DNA of 64,000 nt from Paenibacillus sp. 453mf. Its GTDB lineage: Bacteria; Bacillota; Bacilli; Paenibacillales; Paenibacillaceae. The stretch covers positions 2,098,862 through 2,162,861 of the forward strand of contig NZ_FPAC01000001.1 of the NCBI RefSeq assembly GCF_900116105.1, given 5' to 3'. Of the stretch, positions 52,583 through 60,742 are shown piece by piece (positions within the stretch are counted from its first letter, which is position 1; each line of letters starts with the position of its first letter). The notes beneath the pieces were generated by a model, which worked only from the letters and a program-made list of their open reading frames with translations, had not been told where the DNA came from and did no database searches. The position numbers and the translations under genes are program-made.

Positions 52583-53101
52583 TTACCTCTCCTCTTCCAT
52601 ATGTTCTTTCATCCATGCGTCAAGCCGGTACCAGCTGATGAGATATACTTCTCGAAGAGCTGTATCAAATTCCGTCTCATAGCTGTTATGAACACGTTCT
52701 TTGATCGCAGCGATGATCTCGTCCGCCGATTTCCCTTTCACCGCAATGATGAATGGGAACTCAAAGGTCTGCGTATACTTCTGATTCAATTCGGACAGTA
52801 TACTGTGCTGTACCTCCGACAACGTTTGAAGTCCAGCTCCCGCTTGTTCTTGGACAGAATGATTGCTCATCGCGATTCTGGCTCCCAAATCCGGATGGTT
52901 TCGCAGAAGGATCAGCTTCCGTTCCGTATCCGCCGATTCGACGGTGCTCTTCATTTGTTCGTGTAGTTGAACCATCGAAGTGAATGGCTTCTTGCTGTAC
53001 GACTCCTCTGCAACCCAAGGTGAATGTTCGAATAAAGTGCCGAAGGCTTCTGTGAACAGTTCTTTAGTATAAGAGTTAACATCATCTATTGATAATTTCA
53101 G
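52583..53101 (-). CDS. uraD: OHCU decarboxylase with a probable CTG start
   Basis: The enzyme turns 2-oxo-4-hydroxy-4-carboxy-5-ureidoimidazoline into S-allantoin. The first ATG in frame (52975) would leave out the essential front part: the bases upstream read VNSYTKELFTEAFGTLFEHS, then PWVAEESYSKKPFTS, which contains the EHSPWVAE active-site motif. In-frame codons go up to CTG 53101, which is seven bases behind GGAGGTG, and an in-frame TGA lies just before it. No ATG, GTG or TTG is available in that stretch, so CTG 53101 gives a normal-length protein of 172 residues. The C-terminal half has RNHPDLGARIAMS and EFPFIIAVKGKS. First gene of the purine operon. Confidence 0.85.
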   Translation of the reverse strand: MKLSIDDVNSYTKELFTEAFGTLFEHSPWVAEESYSKKPFTSMVQLHEQMKSTVESADTERKLILLRNHPDLGARIAMSNHSVQEQAGAGLQTLSEVQHSILSELNQKYTQTFEFPFIIAVKGKSADEIIAAIKERVHNSYETEFDTALREVYLISWYRLDAWMKEHMEEER

Positions 53102-53134
53102 AAAGACTCACCTCCGGATCGAATTTATATGAGC

Positions 53135-53164
53135 ATTGTAGTGTGCGAAGTAGCCATGTGACAA
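53135..53164 (-). promoter_or_regulatory. Sigma-A promoter of the purine operon
   Basis: On the minus strand TTGTCA (53159-53164) and TACAAT (53135-53140) are 18 bases apart, and the -10 ends 34 bases before the CTG start of uraD. The suboptimal -35 and spacing fit an activator-dependent promoter. Confidence 0.6.
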
Positions 53165-53174
53165 TATAAATCAC

Positions 53175-53199
53175 GCGATTTTGTTATATAAAATAACGC
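53175..53199. promoter_or_regulatory. 25-base near-palindrome upstream of the purine promoter, candidate PucR site
   Basis: GCG and CGC flank TTTTGTTATATAAAATAA, giving an imperfect 25-base dyad that ends about 10 bases upstream of the -35 element. PucR activates puc promoters in B. subtilis from upstream sites, so this is a good position for PucR binding. The exact B. subtilis PucR box sequence was not found. Confidence 0.4.
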
Positions 53200-53253
53200 A
53201 AGCCATATCCTTTGTGTCTCATGCACGTATGGATTGTTACATTTTCACAACAG

Positions 53254-54861
53254 TTACTTATGCACTCCCTGATCCTGAAGAAATTTGCGGAAGGTAAAAA
53301 CAAGCTTGAGCTTAAGCAGATCATTCGATTTTTTGAAATCCATTTGCAGCAGACTGCTTATTTTGTCCATTCGGTAAGTCACGGTGTTACGGTGCACAAA
53401 GAGCTGCTTCGCAGCCTCATTGATAAGTCCGTCATTCTCAATAAACGCTTCAAGAGTGTTCATTAACACCTGTGTCGGATCTCCATCCTTCACTAAGAGA
53501 GGTTCGAGCACTTTGTTGCAGTATGTCTCCATAATGGATTCAGGAACATGCTGAAACACATAGGCGAATTCGAGCATCTCAAATTGCAGCGCTGTATCCT
53601 GCATTCCGAACCGGCTGGCGATCGCCCGTGTATCGAGGCACTCCTGGAATGCTTCACGCAGTGATTTGGGCTCATGCTTCATCTTGCTGATCCAGAATCT
53701 CGGTCCTGCACCTCCCGGCTTCCTTCCCCCTATCAAATCTTCAAATCGCGAAGTTAGAAACCTAGAGAGCTCTTCACCGTAATCTTTGTCCGCCGGACAT
53801 GCATAAATGGATAGAATTCCCTCATCCATCTGAATATGGTGTGATGCAGTCAGCTGCATCATCGGATTATACTGAAGCTCCCGATGCACCTGCTTGATCA
53901 GCTTCCCTTCCACATATCCCTCAGACTCGATTGTCGTCAGCACACATTGATAGGTCCCCGAATCCTGAAACAATTGAACCCCCAGCCCTTCCGACCTGCG
54001 GATCAGCTCTTCACAGCCCAGCTTGCGGTCCAAATACTGCTTCACGATTACTCTAATCTCATCCTGAACGGTGGGATTAATGTGCTCCCGATAGGTCATA
54101 TCCATATAAAATGCAAGCACCTCGGAAGCCTGCTGGAACAGCTCCTCCTCAGCCTTAAGTCCGTACGCCCCATCTGTGTAAATTAACAAGAATCCATAAT
54201 CCTCGTCCTTTTGCATAACAGGCACACGATAACAGCTTCCATGGTCCCATTTGACGCGGTGCATTACATTTTTGAAGGGCCAGCCCTGCTGGATATTCGT
54301 ATCCTTCATTTCTTCGCTAACATACAGCATATGGCCACGGGAACCGATCACTGCAATGGGGTAATTCAGGACGGCAGCTAATTTCGAGAAAACATCGTTC
54401 TTCTGGTCCTGTTCAAGCGCAAACTGCATAAGTCGCTTCTGCTTATTTACAACGGTCTCCAGTGTTCGTGTATTCCGTTCATATTCGGCCTTAAACAAGG
54501 CATTCATCTGATCTGAAAAAGTAAATTGAAAGGGGAGTTCAAGCAGCGGTAGTTGAAGCGCATCCGCTTCCTCAATGATCTGTGCAGGAATGTTCTGCCA
54601 GAATCTGCCCAGCTTTACACCGAGTCCTGCACAGCCTCTATCATTCAACCGGCGCAGCAGCTTAACCGCATCATCCTCGCTGTCCTTCATGACAAAAGCG
54701 GTGGTGAATAACATCTCGCCCGACTTGATCCAATCTGCAATATCAGGTGCATCCATGACATTCACTGACTTGAGTGTCCGCATGGTCCCTTCAGCACCCG
54801 CAACAAGCTTTGCTTCCGAAAGCGGATATATGGATAAGGCTTCTTTTACCGTTAACTGCAT
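53254..54861 (-). CDS. pucR: PucR-family regulator of purine catabolism
   Basis: This 535-residue regulator has an N-terminal PucR ligand-sensing domain (about 5-125, VKEALSIYPLSEAKLVAG and NVMDAPDIADWIKSGEMLFTT), a central GGDEF-like/linker region and a C-terminal HTH_30 domain (about 470-530, LINEAAKQLFVHRNTVTYRMDKI). In B. subtilis PucR turns on puc genes when nitrogen is limiting and ureides are present. The gene lies immediately upstream of the puc operon in the same orientation, separated by 150 bases that contain a promoter and a dyad. No terminator is obvious in between. Confidence 0.92.
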   Translation of the reverse strand: MQLTVKEALSIYPLSEAKLVAGAEGTMRTLKSVNVMDAPDIADWIKSGEMLFTTAFVMKDSEDDAVKLLRRLNDRGCAGLGVKLGRFWQNIPAQIIEEADALQLPLLELPFQFTFSDQMNALFKAEYERNTRTLETVVNKQKRLMQFALEQDQKNDVFSKLAAVLNYPIAVIGSRGHMLYVSEEMKDTNIQQGWPFKNVMHRVKWDHGSCYRVPVMQKDEDYGFLLIYTDGAYGLKAEEELFQQASEVLAFYMDMTYREHINPTVQDEIRVIVKQYLDRKLGCEELIRRSEGLGVQLFQDSGTYQCVLTTIESEGYVEGKLIKQVHRELQYNPMMQLTASHHIQMDEGILSIYACPADKDYGEELSRFLTSRFEDLIGGRKPGGAGPRFWISKMKHEPKSLREAFQECLDTRAIASRFGMQDTALQFEMLEFAYVFQHVPESIMETYCNKVLEPLLVKDGDPTQVLMNTLEAFIENDGLINEAAKQLFVHRNTVTYRMDKISSLLQMDFKKSNDLLKLKLVFTFRKFLQDQGVHK

Positions 54862-54883
54862 TGGAACACACCTCTTTCATATC

Positions 54884-54927
54884 TAACATATTATGTAATG
54901 TTAAACCGAGTATTGTTAACTATTATA
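54884..54927 (-). promoter_or_regulatory. Promoter of pucR with a 20-base palindrome
   Basis: An extended -10, TGTTATAAT, sits at 54922-54930 on the minus strand. Just downstream TAACAT (54884-54889) and ATGTTA (54898-54903) form a dyad that would lie over the start of transcription, a typical place for negative autoregulation. Confidence 0.4.
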
Positions 54928-54973
54928 ACATCAAAATGCACTTTGGGAATATACAACAATAAATATTTTTCTC

Positions 54974-55014
54974 CAAAAAAAAGAACGACCCTCCATCCAC
55001 ATCTAGAGTCGTTC
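54974..55014 (-). terminator. Terminator after the YdcZ pair
   Basis: GAACGAC (54983-54989) pairs with GTCGTTC (55008-55014) and is followed on the minus strand by TTTTTTTT. It ends the small transporter operon before pucR. Confidence 0.85.
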
Positions 55015-55054
55015 CTGTTCTATATTTATTTTGGTTCTATGGATAACAGAACTG

Positions 55055-55525
55055 TTATTCGGATACCCTGCCCCTCTTCTTATCCCCCAATCGTTCACCG
55101 TATTTAAACAGCAGGATCCCTCCGATGATGACCAGAACACCCAGCATTTTGTTTACTGAAAAATCGATTTTTTCCAGTCCGAACAGTCCTAACGAATCAA
55201 ACAGCACGGCAAAGCCAAGCTGAGAGGTGAGTGTAATCGACGTTGAGAAGGTCGGACCGAGCAGCTTAACCCCTTGCATGAGGCTATACACAACCGCTAC
55301 TCCAATCATTCCACTGAACCAGTACCAAGGCTTCATATGCTGAAGCTCGAACGTATCTGCCCCTTCAAAGATGAGGCTGGCAGTCAAGGCAGCGATCGCT
55401 CCAAGTCCCAGCACAATGGTAGTTGTCAGCCAAGAGCCGGTGTGCTCGTTCATTTTGCTATTAAAGATCACCTGCAGACTTACGAATGCTCCGGCAACCA
55501 GAGCCAATATAATTCCAAGTGCCAT
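55055..55525 (-). CDS. DMT-superfamily membrane protein, YdcZ/DUF606 family (second of pair)
   Basis: This 156-residue hydrophobic protein has five predicted helices and opens MALGIILALVAGAFVSLQVIFNSKMNEHTGSW, the usual DUF606 start in which a helix is followed by a conserved N-x-x-(L/M) segment. ATG 55525 follows AAAGGAAAT; the frame is open to 55639 but the extra residues are hydrophilic and overlap the upstream gene. It is paired with the next gene, which has the same fold, and such pairs probably form a heterodimer. Transport substrate unknown. Confidence 0.85.
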   Translation of the reverse strand: MALGIILALVAGAFVSLQVIFNSKMNEHTGSWLTTTIVLGLGAIAALTASLIFEGADTFELQHMKPWYWFSGMIGVAVVYSLMQGVKLLGPTFSTSITLTSQLGFAVLFDSLGLFGLEKIDFSVNKMLGVLVIIGGILLFKYGERLGDKKRGRVSE

Positions 55526-55548
55526 AATAATATAATTTCCTTTCTGCT

Positions 55549-55974
55549 TTACAGCTTTAATATGATGACACCCGATATCATCATCGCTATGCCTATTAAG
55601 CCGGGAAGCGTAATTTTCCGTTTCATCACACCAAACCACCCGTTTGTATCAACAAGATAAGTAAGACTAAGCTGGGCAATCAGCAGTGCTGATATGGTCA
55701 ACGTAACCCCTACCTGTTGAATGGCAGATACTTCACTAAAAATGATAATCGCCCCCATAGCTCCACCGGTTATATAGAGCGGCTTCACATTCTTCAGCTC
55801 TTTCCAGCTCCGATCACGTATGAGCATAAGAATGAATAAAGCTAGAATAAATCCAGTTAGCTGTGTAATGGTTGCAGCCTGCCATGTCCCTACATCGGTA
55901 CTGATCTTTGCGTTGGCGATTCCTTGCAGTGTAATACAGGCTCCTCCCAATGCTGCATATAAAATACCTTTCAC
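55549..55974 (-). CDS. DMT-superfamily membrane protein, YdcZ/DUF606 family (first of pair)
   Basis: A 141-residue, five-helix protein starting MKGILYAALGGACITLQGIANAKISTDVGTWQ, similar in plan to its downstream partner (23-base gap). Paired small transporters of this kind resemble heteromeric SMR pumps. A 14-base perfect palindrome lies in its promoter region. Position next to the purine genes hints at, but does not prove, a role in ureide or purine movement. Confidence 0.85.
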   Translation of the reverse strand: MKGILYAALGGACITLQGIANAKISTDVGTWQAATITQLTGFILALFILMLIRDRSWKELKNVKPLYITGGAMGAIIIFSEVSAIQQVGVTLTISALLIAQLSLTYLVDTNGWFGVMKRKITLPGLIGIAMMISGVIILKL

Positions 55975-56061
55975 TTGCCGTGTTCCCCTTTCGTCGTTAC
56001 GTGTAGCTTACTTTGTTGAAGCTGACTGTTACTATTAAATAACACGGTGAAGCATTAGAAA

Positions 56062-56075
56062 AGGACATATGTCCT
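56062..56075. promoter_or_regulatory. Perfect 14-base palindrome before the YdcZ pair
   Basis: AGGACATATGTCCT is self-complementary and lies about 88 bases upstream of the first YdcZ gene. There is no T-run beside it, so an operator is more likely than a terminator. The binding protein is unknown. Confidence 0.4.
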
Positions 56076-56083
56076 CAAAATAA

Positions 56084-56133
56084 AAAAACACAGATAACCG
56101 TATCGTATCTAGGATACCGTTATCTGTGTTTTT
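56084..56133. terminator. Long bidirectional terminator after the cnt-like operon
   Basis: ACACAGATAAC and GTTATCTGTGT form the outer stem, continued by CGTATC/GATACC. There is an A-run on the left and a T-run on the right, so it can stop transcripts from either side. It lies 27 bases after the MFS stop. Confidence 0.85.
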
Positions 56134-56159
56134 CGAACCCTATATATATCTGCTCTCCT

Positions 56160-57362
56160 CTATACACTTAGAGATGAGTTCTTCGGAGTCTTCTCCATTT
56201 GCTTCTTGCTGACCCCTACCACAAGCACTGCTGCAAGTGCCAGTACCGTACAAACAGCAAACATCGCTTGGTAAGATAGAGACTGGATTACAATCCCCAT
56301 AACGAGCCCGCCTAAAGAATACCCAAGGTCATACGAGGACATGAATAGCCCCATTAGTACGTATCTTGATTCCACAGGCAGCACAAAAGACAAATATGTC
56401 GTCAGTGTCGGATAAAGCAGTGCAACAGCAATTCCGTTAAAGATGGCAGAGATGTATACTAAGCCTCCAATTGAATCCATCAGCACGAGCAGTAGCGATC
56501 CTGCGGCGGCACATAGAAGCATGGATGAGATCAGAGCCGTATTCCAGCTTCCATCAGAAGGGATCTTTTTGCGCAGTACAAATCTGCAGCCGACAACGAC
56601 AATACCTTGAATCATAAGATACAGACCGGCACTGCCTGCTCCACTTGACACCATGTATAGCGGAAGAAAGGTTGCCGTCGCTCCAAAGATACAAGACCCT
56701 AGAAGCATGACGATTGAACTGACCAGAAGCGGTCTGCTCTTTCCAATCATCCCAAATGACTTAAACATCTCTGTTAACGTATAAGATTTCTTGTGTTTCG
56801 TCTGCTTTGGAAGTGAAACGCTGAAGCCGACCAAAAGGGTTAGTGCCCCGATAGAGATGACAACGAGTGTATAGATCCAGCCCATTCCGCTCTCCCATAC
56901 CTCCATTGCTACGATGGGTACAAACAAAGAGGGAACCATGGTGAAGAGTGTGTACATGGACATGCCCTGAGCACGGTCTTTGTCTGCAAGCTGTTCAACA
57001 ATGCCTGTCTGCATCGTCATGGAGAAGAAAGCCGTTCCTGCTCCTTGCAGCGCTCGCAGCCATATAAACCCTTCTGCTCCACTGAAGGTATACAAGACGA
57101 GACATAGAACGTGAACAAGCAACAAGCCTCTCATTACAGCCAAAGGTCCATATTTTCCCATGAGCTGTCCCGCATAGGGACGCAGAAACATACATGTCAG
57201 CATGTATGCCCCCATCATAAGACCTATTTCGGCTTGTCCGATGCCTTCGGCTTCACTTTGAAGCGGCAGAATAATGGTCAGTAAGGAATTAGCTGCAAAG
57301 AATAGAAACGCTAAAATATAAAAACGAATAAATGATATCGAAAGAGGCTTAAGCTGACTCAA
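56160..57362 (-). CDS. MFS exporter at the end of the cnt-like operon (CntE-like)
   Basis: This 400-residue transporter has 12 predicted helices, with FRPYAGQLMGKYG-like motif A in loop 2-3 (here LRPYAGQLMGKYGPLAVM) and LRALQGAGTAFFSMTMQTGIVE in helix 4-5. In S. aureus the last gene of cntABCDFE is an MFS protein that secretes the metallophore staphylopine. Gene order and the family match here, so export of a nicotianamine-like metallophore is the best guess. Generic drug efflux is the alternative. It follows the ATPase gene by 33 bases. Confidence 0.75.
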   Translation of the reverse strand: MSQLKPLSISFIRFYILAFLFFAANSLLTIILPLQSEAEGIGQAEIGLMMGAYMLTCMFLRPYAGQLMGKYGPLAVMRGLLLVHVLCLVLYTFSGAEGFIWLRALQGAGTAFFSMTMQTGIVEQLADKDRAQGMSMYTLFTMVPSLFVPIVAMEVWESGMGWIYTLVVISIGALTLLVGFSVSLPKQTKHKKSYTLTEMFKSFGMIGKSRPLLVSSIVMLLGSCIFGATATFLPLYMVSSGAGSAGLYLMIQGIVVVGCRFVLRKKIPSDGSWNTALISSMLLCAAAGSLLLVLMDSIGGLVYISAIFNGIAVALLYPTLTTYLSFVLPVESRYVLMGLFMSSYDLGYSLGGLVMGIVIQSLSYQAMFAVCTVLALAAVLVVGVSKKQMEKTPKNSSLSV

Positions 57363-57395
57363 GTGCCTGTCTTCCTCCTTTACACATAAAAGACC

Positions 57396-58157
57396 TTAAA
57401 AAATTGAAATCAGCTCTTTAGTATAGTCATGTCGTTCCTCAGAGAACAACCGATCAAGACCGAAATGATCAACAATTTTCCCTTCTCTCATTACCATAAT
57501 ACGTTGACTCATTTGGGCCACAGCAGCTAAATCGTGAGAGATAAATAGGTAAGACAGATTTAAGGTCTGGCGGAGTTCTGTCAATAAAGAAAGAACCGCA
57601 CCTTGAGAGATGACATCAAGACTTGCGGTAGGTTCATCTAATACAATCAACTCCGGTTCGATACTTATGGCACGTGCAATGGTCACACGCTGACGCTGTC
57701 CGCCACTCAATTCATGCGGATACTGATTGGCAAGCTTCTCAGGTAATTCGACTGCTTCGAGAAGCTGCTTAACATAGGCTTCCTTAGAAGTATAGGTAAA
57801 ATGCTGAAGATTAAGCTTTTTATGATATTGCTCGTAAGGATCTATTAGCGAATCTTTTACTTTTATTTTTGGATTCAAAGCAGCAGAAGGGTTTTGAAAA
57901 ACGATCTGCATCTTTTGCCGAAAAGGCTGCAGCTTGCGTTCATTAAGATTCTCAATAGCTTCATCCTTGAAATAGATTGAACCATCGCTGATTGGTTCAA
58001 TTCGAAGCAAACAGCGGGCAAGCGTACTTTTACCACAACCGCTTTCACCAACCAAGCCTAAACATTCCCCCTGATTCAGCTCAAAAGAGATGTTGTCTAC
58101 TGCCGTTTTTTCTCCCTCATAAGATTTAGTTAATTGTTTAACAGTAAGCAGCTTCAT
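57396..58157 (-). CDS. Opp/Nik-type ABC transporter ATPase, CntF-like
   Basis: A 253-residue ATPase with Walker A GESGCGKST, Q-loop VFQNPSAALNP, signature LSGGQRQRV, Walker B LIVLDEPTASLD and switch His in FISHDLAAV. It is the NikE/OppF-type half of a two-ATPase importer. It overlaps its partner gene by four bases (ATGA). The C-terminal oligopeptide-type extension is short. Confidence 0.88.
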   Translation of the reverse strand: MKLLTVKQLTKSYEGEKTAVDNISFELNQGECLGLVGESGCGKSTLARCLLRIEPISDGSIYFKDEAIENLNERKLQPFRQKMQIVFQNPSAALNPKIKVKDSLIDPYEQYHKKLNLQHFTYTSKEAYVKQLLEAVELPEKLANQYPHELSGGQRQRVTIARAISIEPELIVLDEPTASLDVISQGAVLSLLTELRQTLNLSYLFISHDLAAVAQMSQRIMVMREGKIVDHFGLDRLFSEERHDYTKELISIF

Positions 58158-58951
58158 ATGATGACCCCCTCCTGCAAGTGATTAGAAACGCTGCGCTGAA
58201 GTGTCGGAGCGGCCTTGATTAGTTCTTTAGTATATGCATGCTGTGGTTCAAAAAGGATCTGGTCTTTCTTACCTGATTCAATGATCTGCCCTTCCTTCAT
58301 CACAGCTAGATGGTTCGCATATCGTCTGACATGACGCCAATCGTGTGTAATAAATAGTATGGCGAATCCGATCTCTTTTTGTCGTCTTGCCAGCAATTCA
58401 AGAATTTTATGTCCAGAGATACTATCAAGTGCCGTAGTAATTTCATCCGCAATAATTAAATCTGGTGACAGCAGAAGTGCTGTTGCAATAGATACACGTT
58501 GAAGCTGCCCACCGCTTAATTGAAATGGATATCGCTTCAAGAGAGAACCATTTAAACCAACAGAATTTAGTGCTTCCAAGGTGTTATTCATCCGAGTGGA
58601 TGCATCTGAAATTCCATGAATCTTCTGATATTCTTCAAAGTGCTGCCCGATGGTTCTAAATGGAGTGAAGGAGCCTTGATAATCTTGAAAAATATATGAT
58701 ATTTTCTTACCCCGAAGGGATCTCATCTCTCTATTTGTCAAAGACATAAGATCCTGTTGTTTAAAATGAATATTCCCATGTACCTGCAAGTTAGCCGGAA
58801 GCATTCGACCAATTGCATGAGAGAGCAAAGTTTTTCCACTCCCGCTTTGACCAACTAGTGCAAACCATTCCCCCTCACGGATAGAAAGGGATACATGATC
58901 GACAAGCTTCTTTTCTTTGCTGCTTACTGAAACTTGCTTAATCGAAAGCAT
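58154..58951 (-). CDS. Opp/Nik-type ABC transporter ATPase, CntD-like
   Basis: A 265-residue ATPase with Walker A GQSGSGKT, IFQDYQGSFTP, signature LSGGQLQRV, Walker B LIIADEITTALD and ITHDWRH. The Walker B aspartate-glutamate pair and switch histidine are present, so it should hydrolyse ATP. The QDYQGSFTP Q-loop is typical of the first ATPase of nickel/metallophore importers. One base separates it from the permease gene. Confidence 0.88.
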   Translation of the reverse strand: MLSIKQVSVSSKEKKLVDHVSLSIREGEWFALVGQSGSGKTLLSHAIGRMLPANLQVHGNIHFKQQDLMSLTNREMRSLRGKKISYIFQDYQGSFTPFRTIGQHFEEYQKIHGISDASTRMNNTLEALNSVGLNGSLLKRYPFQLSGGQLQRVSIATALLLSPDLIIADEITTALDSISGHKILELLARRQKEIGFAILFITHDWRHVRRYANHLAVMKEGQIIESGKKDQILFEPQHAYTKELIKAAPTLQRSVSNHLQEGVII

Positions 58952-58952
58952 A

Positions 58953-59798
58953 TTATCCCACCTCTTTCTTCACGTCGAAATAGTCGCGCAAATAGTCGCC
59001 GAGCATATTGGTTAGCAGTACCGCAAGTACAATCGATAAACCAGGAAACAGCATAAGCTCTGGTTTGGATTGGAAATAAGGCCGTGAATCATTTAACATA
59101 GCTCCCCATTCCGGAATAGGAGGCTGAGCTCCGAGTCCGATATAAGAAAAAGCAGAAATAAGCAAAATGATCTTACCCAAATCAAGACTAGCAAGGACGA
59201 GAACATGTCCCACAATGTGAGGGAACAGATGCTTACGCATGATTTTGGATGATGACAGCCCATTCGTTTTAGCAATGAGAATATAATCTTTTTGAGACTC
59301 GGATAATACTGTACTTCTTACGAGGCGAGCGTAGCTTACCCATTTTACCATAACAATTGCAAGAACAAGGTTGTTAATGCCTGCGCCGAGCAATCCACTA
59401 AGGACAATAGCGACAATCGTGTCTGGTAAAGCTAGAAATCCATCAGCTATCCGCATAAAAATACGATCAACCATTCCACGTTTAAATCCTGAAATAAGTC
59501 CAAAAGGAATTCCGATCAAAAGGGAAACCAATAATGCGAGGAGGCTGAATCCAATCGTTTGCTGAGCACCTAGTAATATCCGGGTAAGAACATCCCTGCC
59601 AAGCTGATCTGTACCAAATGGATGCTGTAGACTCATTCCCTGTAGACGCTGATCCAGGTTGGTTAATGTAGGATCATGCCGTAAGAATAAGAAAGCATAG
59701 ATGGTAAGAAAAAGGATGAGGAGTAAGCTCACTATTGCTACTCCCCCTTGCCACACACGCTTTTTAGATCTTGGCAATTGTAGAGTCAAGCCTTTCAT
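58953..59798 (-). CDS. Opp/Nik-type ABC permease, CntC-like
   Basis: This 281-residue inner-membrane permease is of the DppC/NikC type: an N-terminal helix, then HPFGTDQLGRDVLTRILLGAQ, and the EAA loop FPHIVGHVLVLASLDLGKIIL followed by GLGAQPPIPEWGAML, a conserved DppC ending. It forms the channel with the upstream permease, whose stop overlaps its start by one base. Confidence 0.9.
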   Translation of the reverse strand: MKGLTLQLPRSKKRVWQGGVAIVSLLLILFLTIYAFLFLRHDPTLTNLDQRLQGMSLQHPFGTDQLGRDVLTRILLGAQQTIGFSLLALLVSLLIGIPFGLISGFKRGMVDRIFMRIADGFLALPDTIVAIVLSGLLGAGINNLVLAIVMVKWVSYARLVRSTVLSESQKDYILIAKTNGLSSSKIMRKHLFPHIVGHVLVLASLDLGKIILLISAFSYIGLGAQPPIPEWGAMLNDSRPYFQSKPELMLFPGLSIVLAVLLTNMLGDYLRDYFDVKKEVG

Positions 59799-60742
59799 TA
59801 GTAAGTCTCCCTTTCTTTAAGCTTCATTTCAGGATTTAAATAACGATAAGATAAATCCACGAATGTATTCACAATAAATACAGTGACCGCCATAATTAAA
59901 ATGTAACCTTGAATTAAGGGATAATCACGCTGACGTATCGCATCCACAACAAGCTTACCAACCCCTGGATAGGCAAATAATACTTCAATAACGACAACTC
60001 CTCCAATCAGACTTCCGAGACTAACTCCGAAAAAAGTGATGACTGGAGGGAGACTATGGCGAAATGCATGCATAAAAAATATTCTCAGCTCCGACAATCC
60101 ACGCCCTCTTGCTGCACGGATAAAATCCTGGCTGAGCGACTCTAGCAAGCTCGAACGAAGCAGGCGTACATATACGCTAGAGATAGCTAGACCGAGAGTT
60201 AGTGAAGGCAGGATCAGAGTGATCCAGCCGTCTCTTCCCATGGTCGGAAGCCAGTGAAGACGTACACCAAACAAATCAATGAAGATGAGACCCAACCAAA
60301 AACTAGGAACAGCTGCTCCAAGAATGGAGAGAACCCGACTTAAATGGTCAATCCAGCTATTCCGGTAAAGTGCCGATAGAGAACCCAGAGGAATGGCAAC
60401 AATCAGCATTACAATCAAGGCTCCAACAGCTAATTCTAGTGTTGCCGGAACACCGGTTAGAATGACCTCCATTACGGGTTGACCGGTAATATAGGAGTTG
60501 CCGAAATCAAGCTGTATGAAATTAAGCAGCCATTGTCCGTATTGAACAAGCAGCGGTTCATTAAATCCCATTTCCTCTCGTAAAGCGTCAACCTGCTCCT
60601 GGCTTACAGATAATTCATCCACATTGAGGATGGTGAGTACCGGATCGCCAGGTGCAAGCCGAATAAATAAAAAGCTGATAAATGTAATAAATAATAAAAA
60701 GAATAATATCTCGGATAATTTTCGAGCTAGAATTCGAAGCAT
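59798..60742 (-). CDS. Opp/Nik-type ABC permease, CntB-like
   Basis: This 314-residue DppB/NikB-type permease starts MLRILARKLSEILFFLLFITFISFLFIRLAPGDP and has DFGNSYITGQPV, FIRAARGRGLSE in the EAA loop and FAYPGVGKLVVDAIRQRDYPLIQ. It is coupled directly to the binding-protein gene upstream (adjacent stop and start). Confidence 0.9.
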   Translation of the reverse strand: MLRILARKLSEILFFLLFITFISFLFIRLAPGDPVLTILNVDELSVSQEQVDALREEMGFNEPLLVQYGQWLLNFIQLDFGNSYITGQPVMEVILTGVPATLELAVGALIVMLIVAIPLGSLSALYRNSWIDHLSRVLSILGAAVPSFWLGLIFIDLFGVRLHWLPTMGRDGWITLILPSLTLGLAISSVYVRLLRSSLLESLSQDFIRAARGRGLSELRIFFMHAFRHSLPPVITFFGVSLGSLIGGVVVIEVLFAYPGVGKLVVDAIRQRDYPLIQGYILIMAVTVFIVNTFVDLSYRYLNPEMKLKERETY

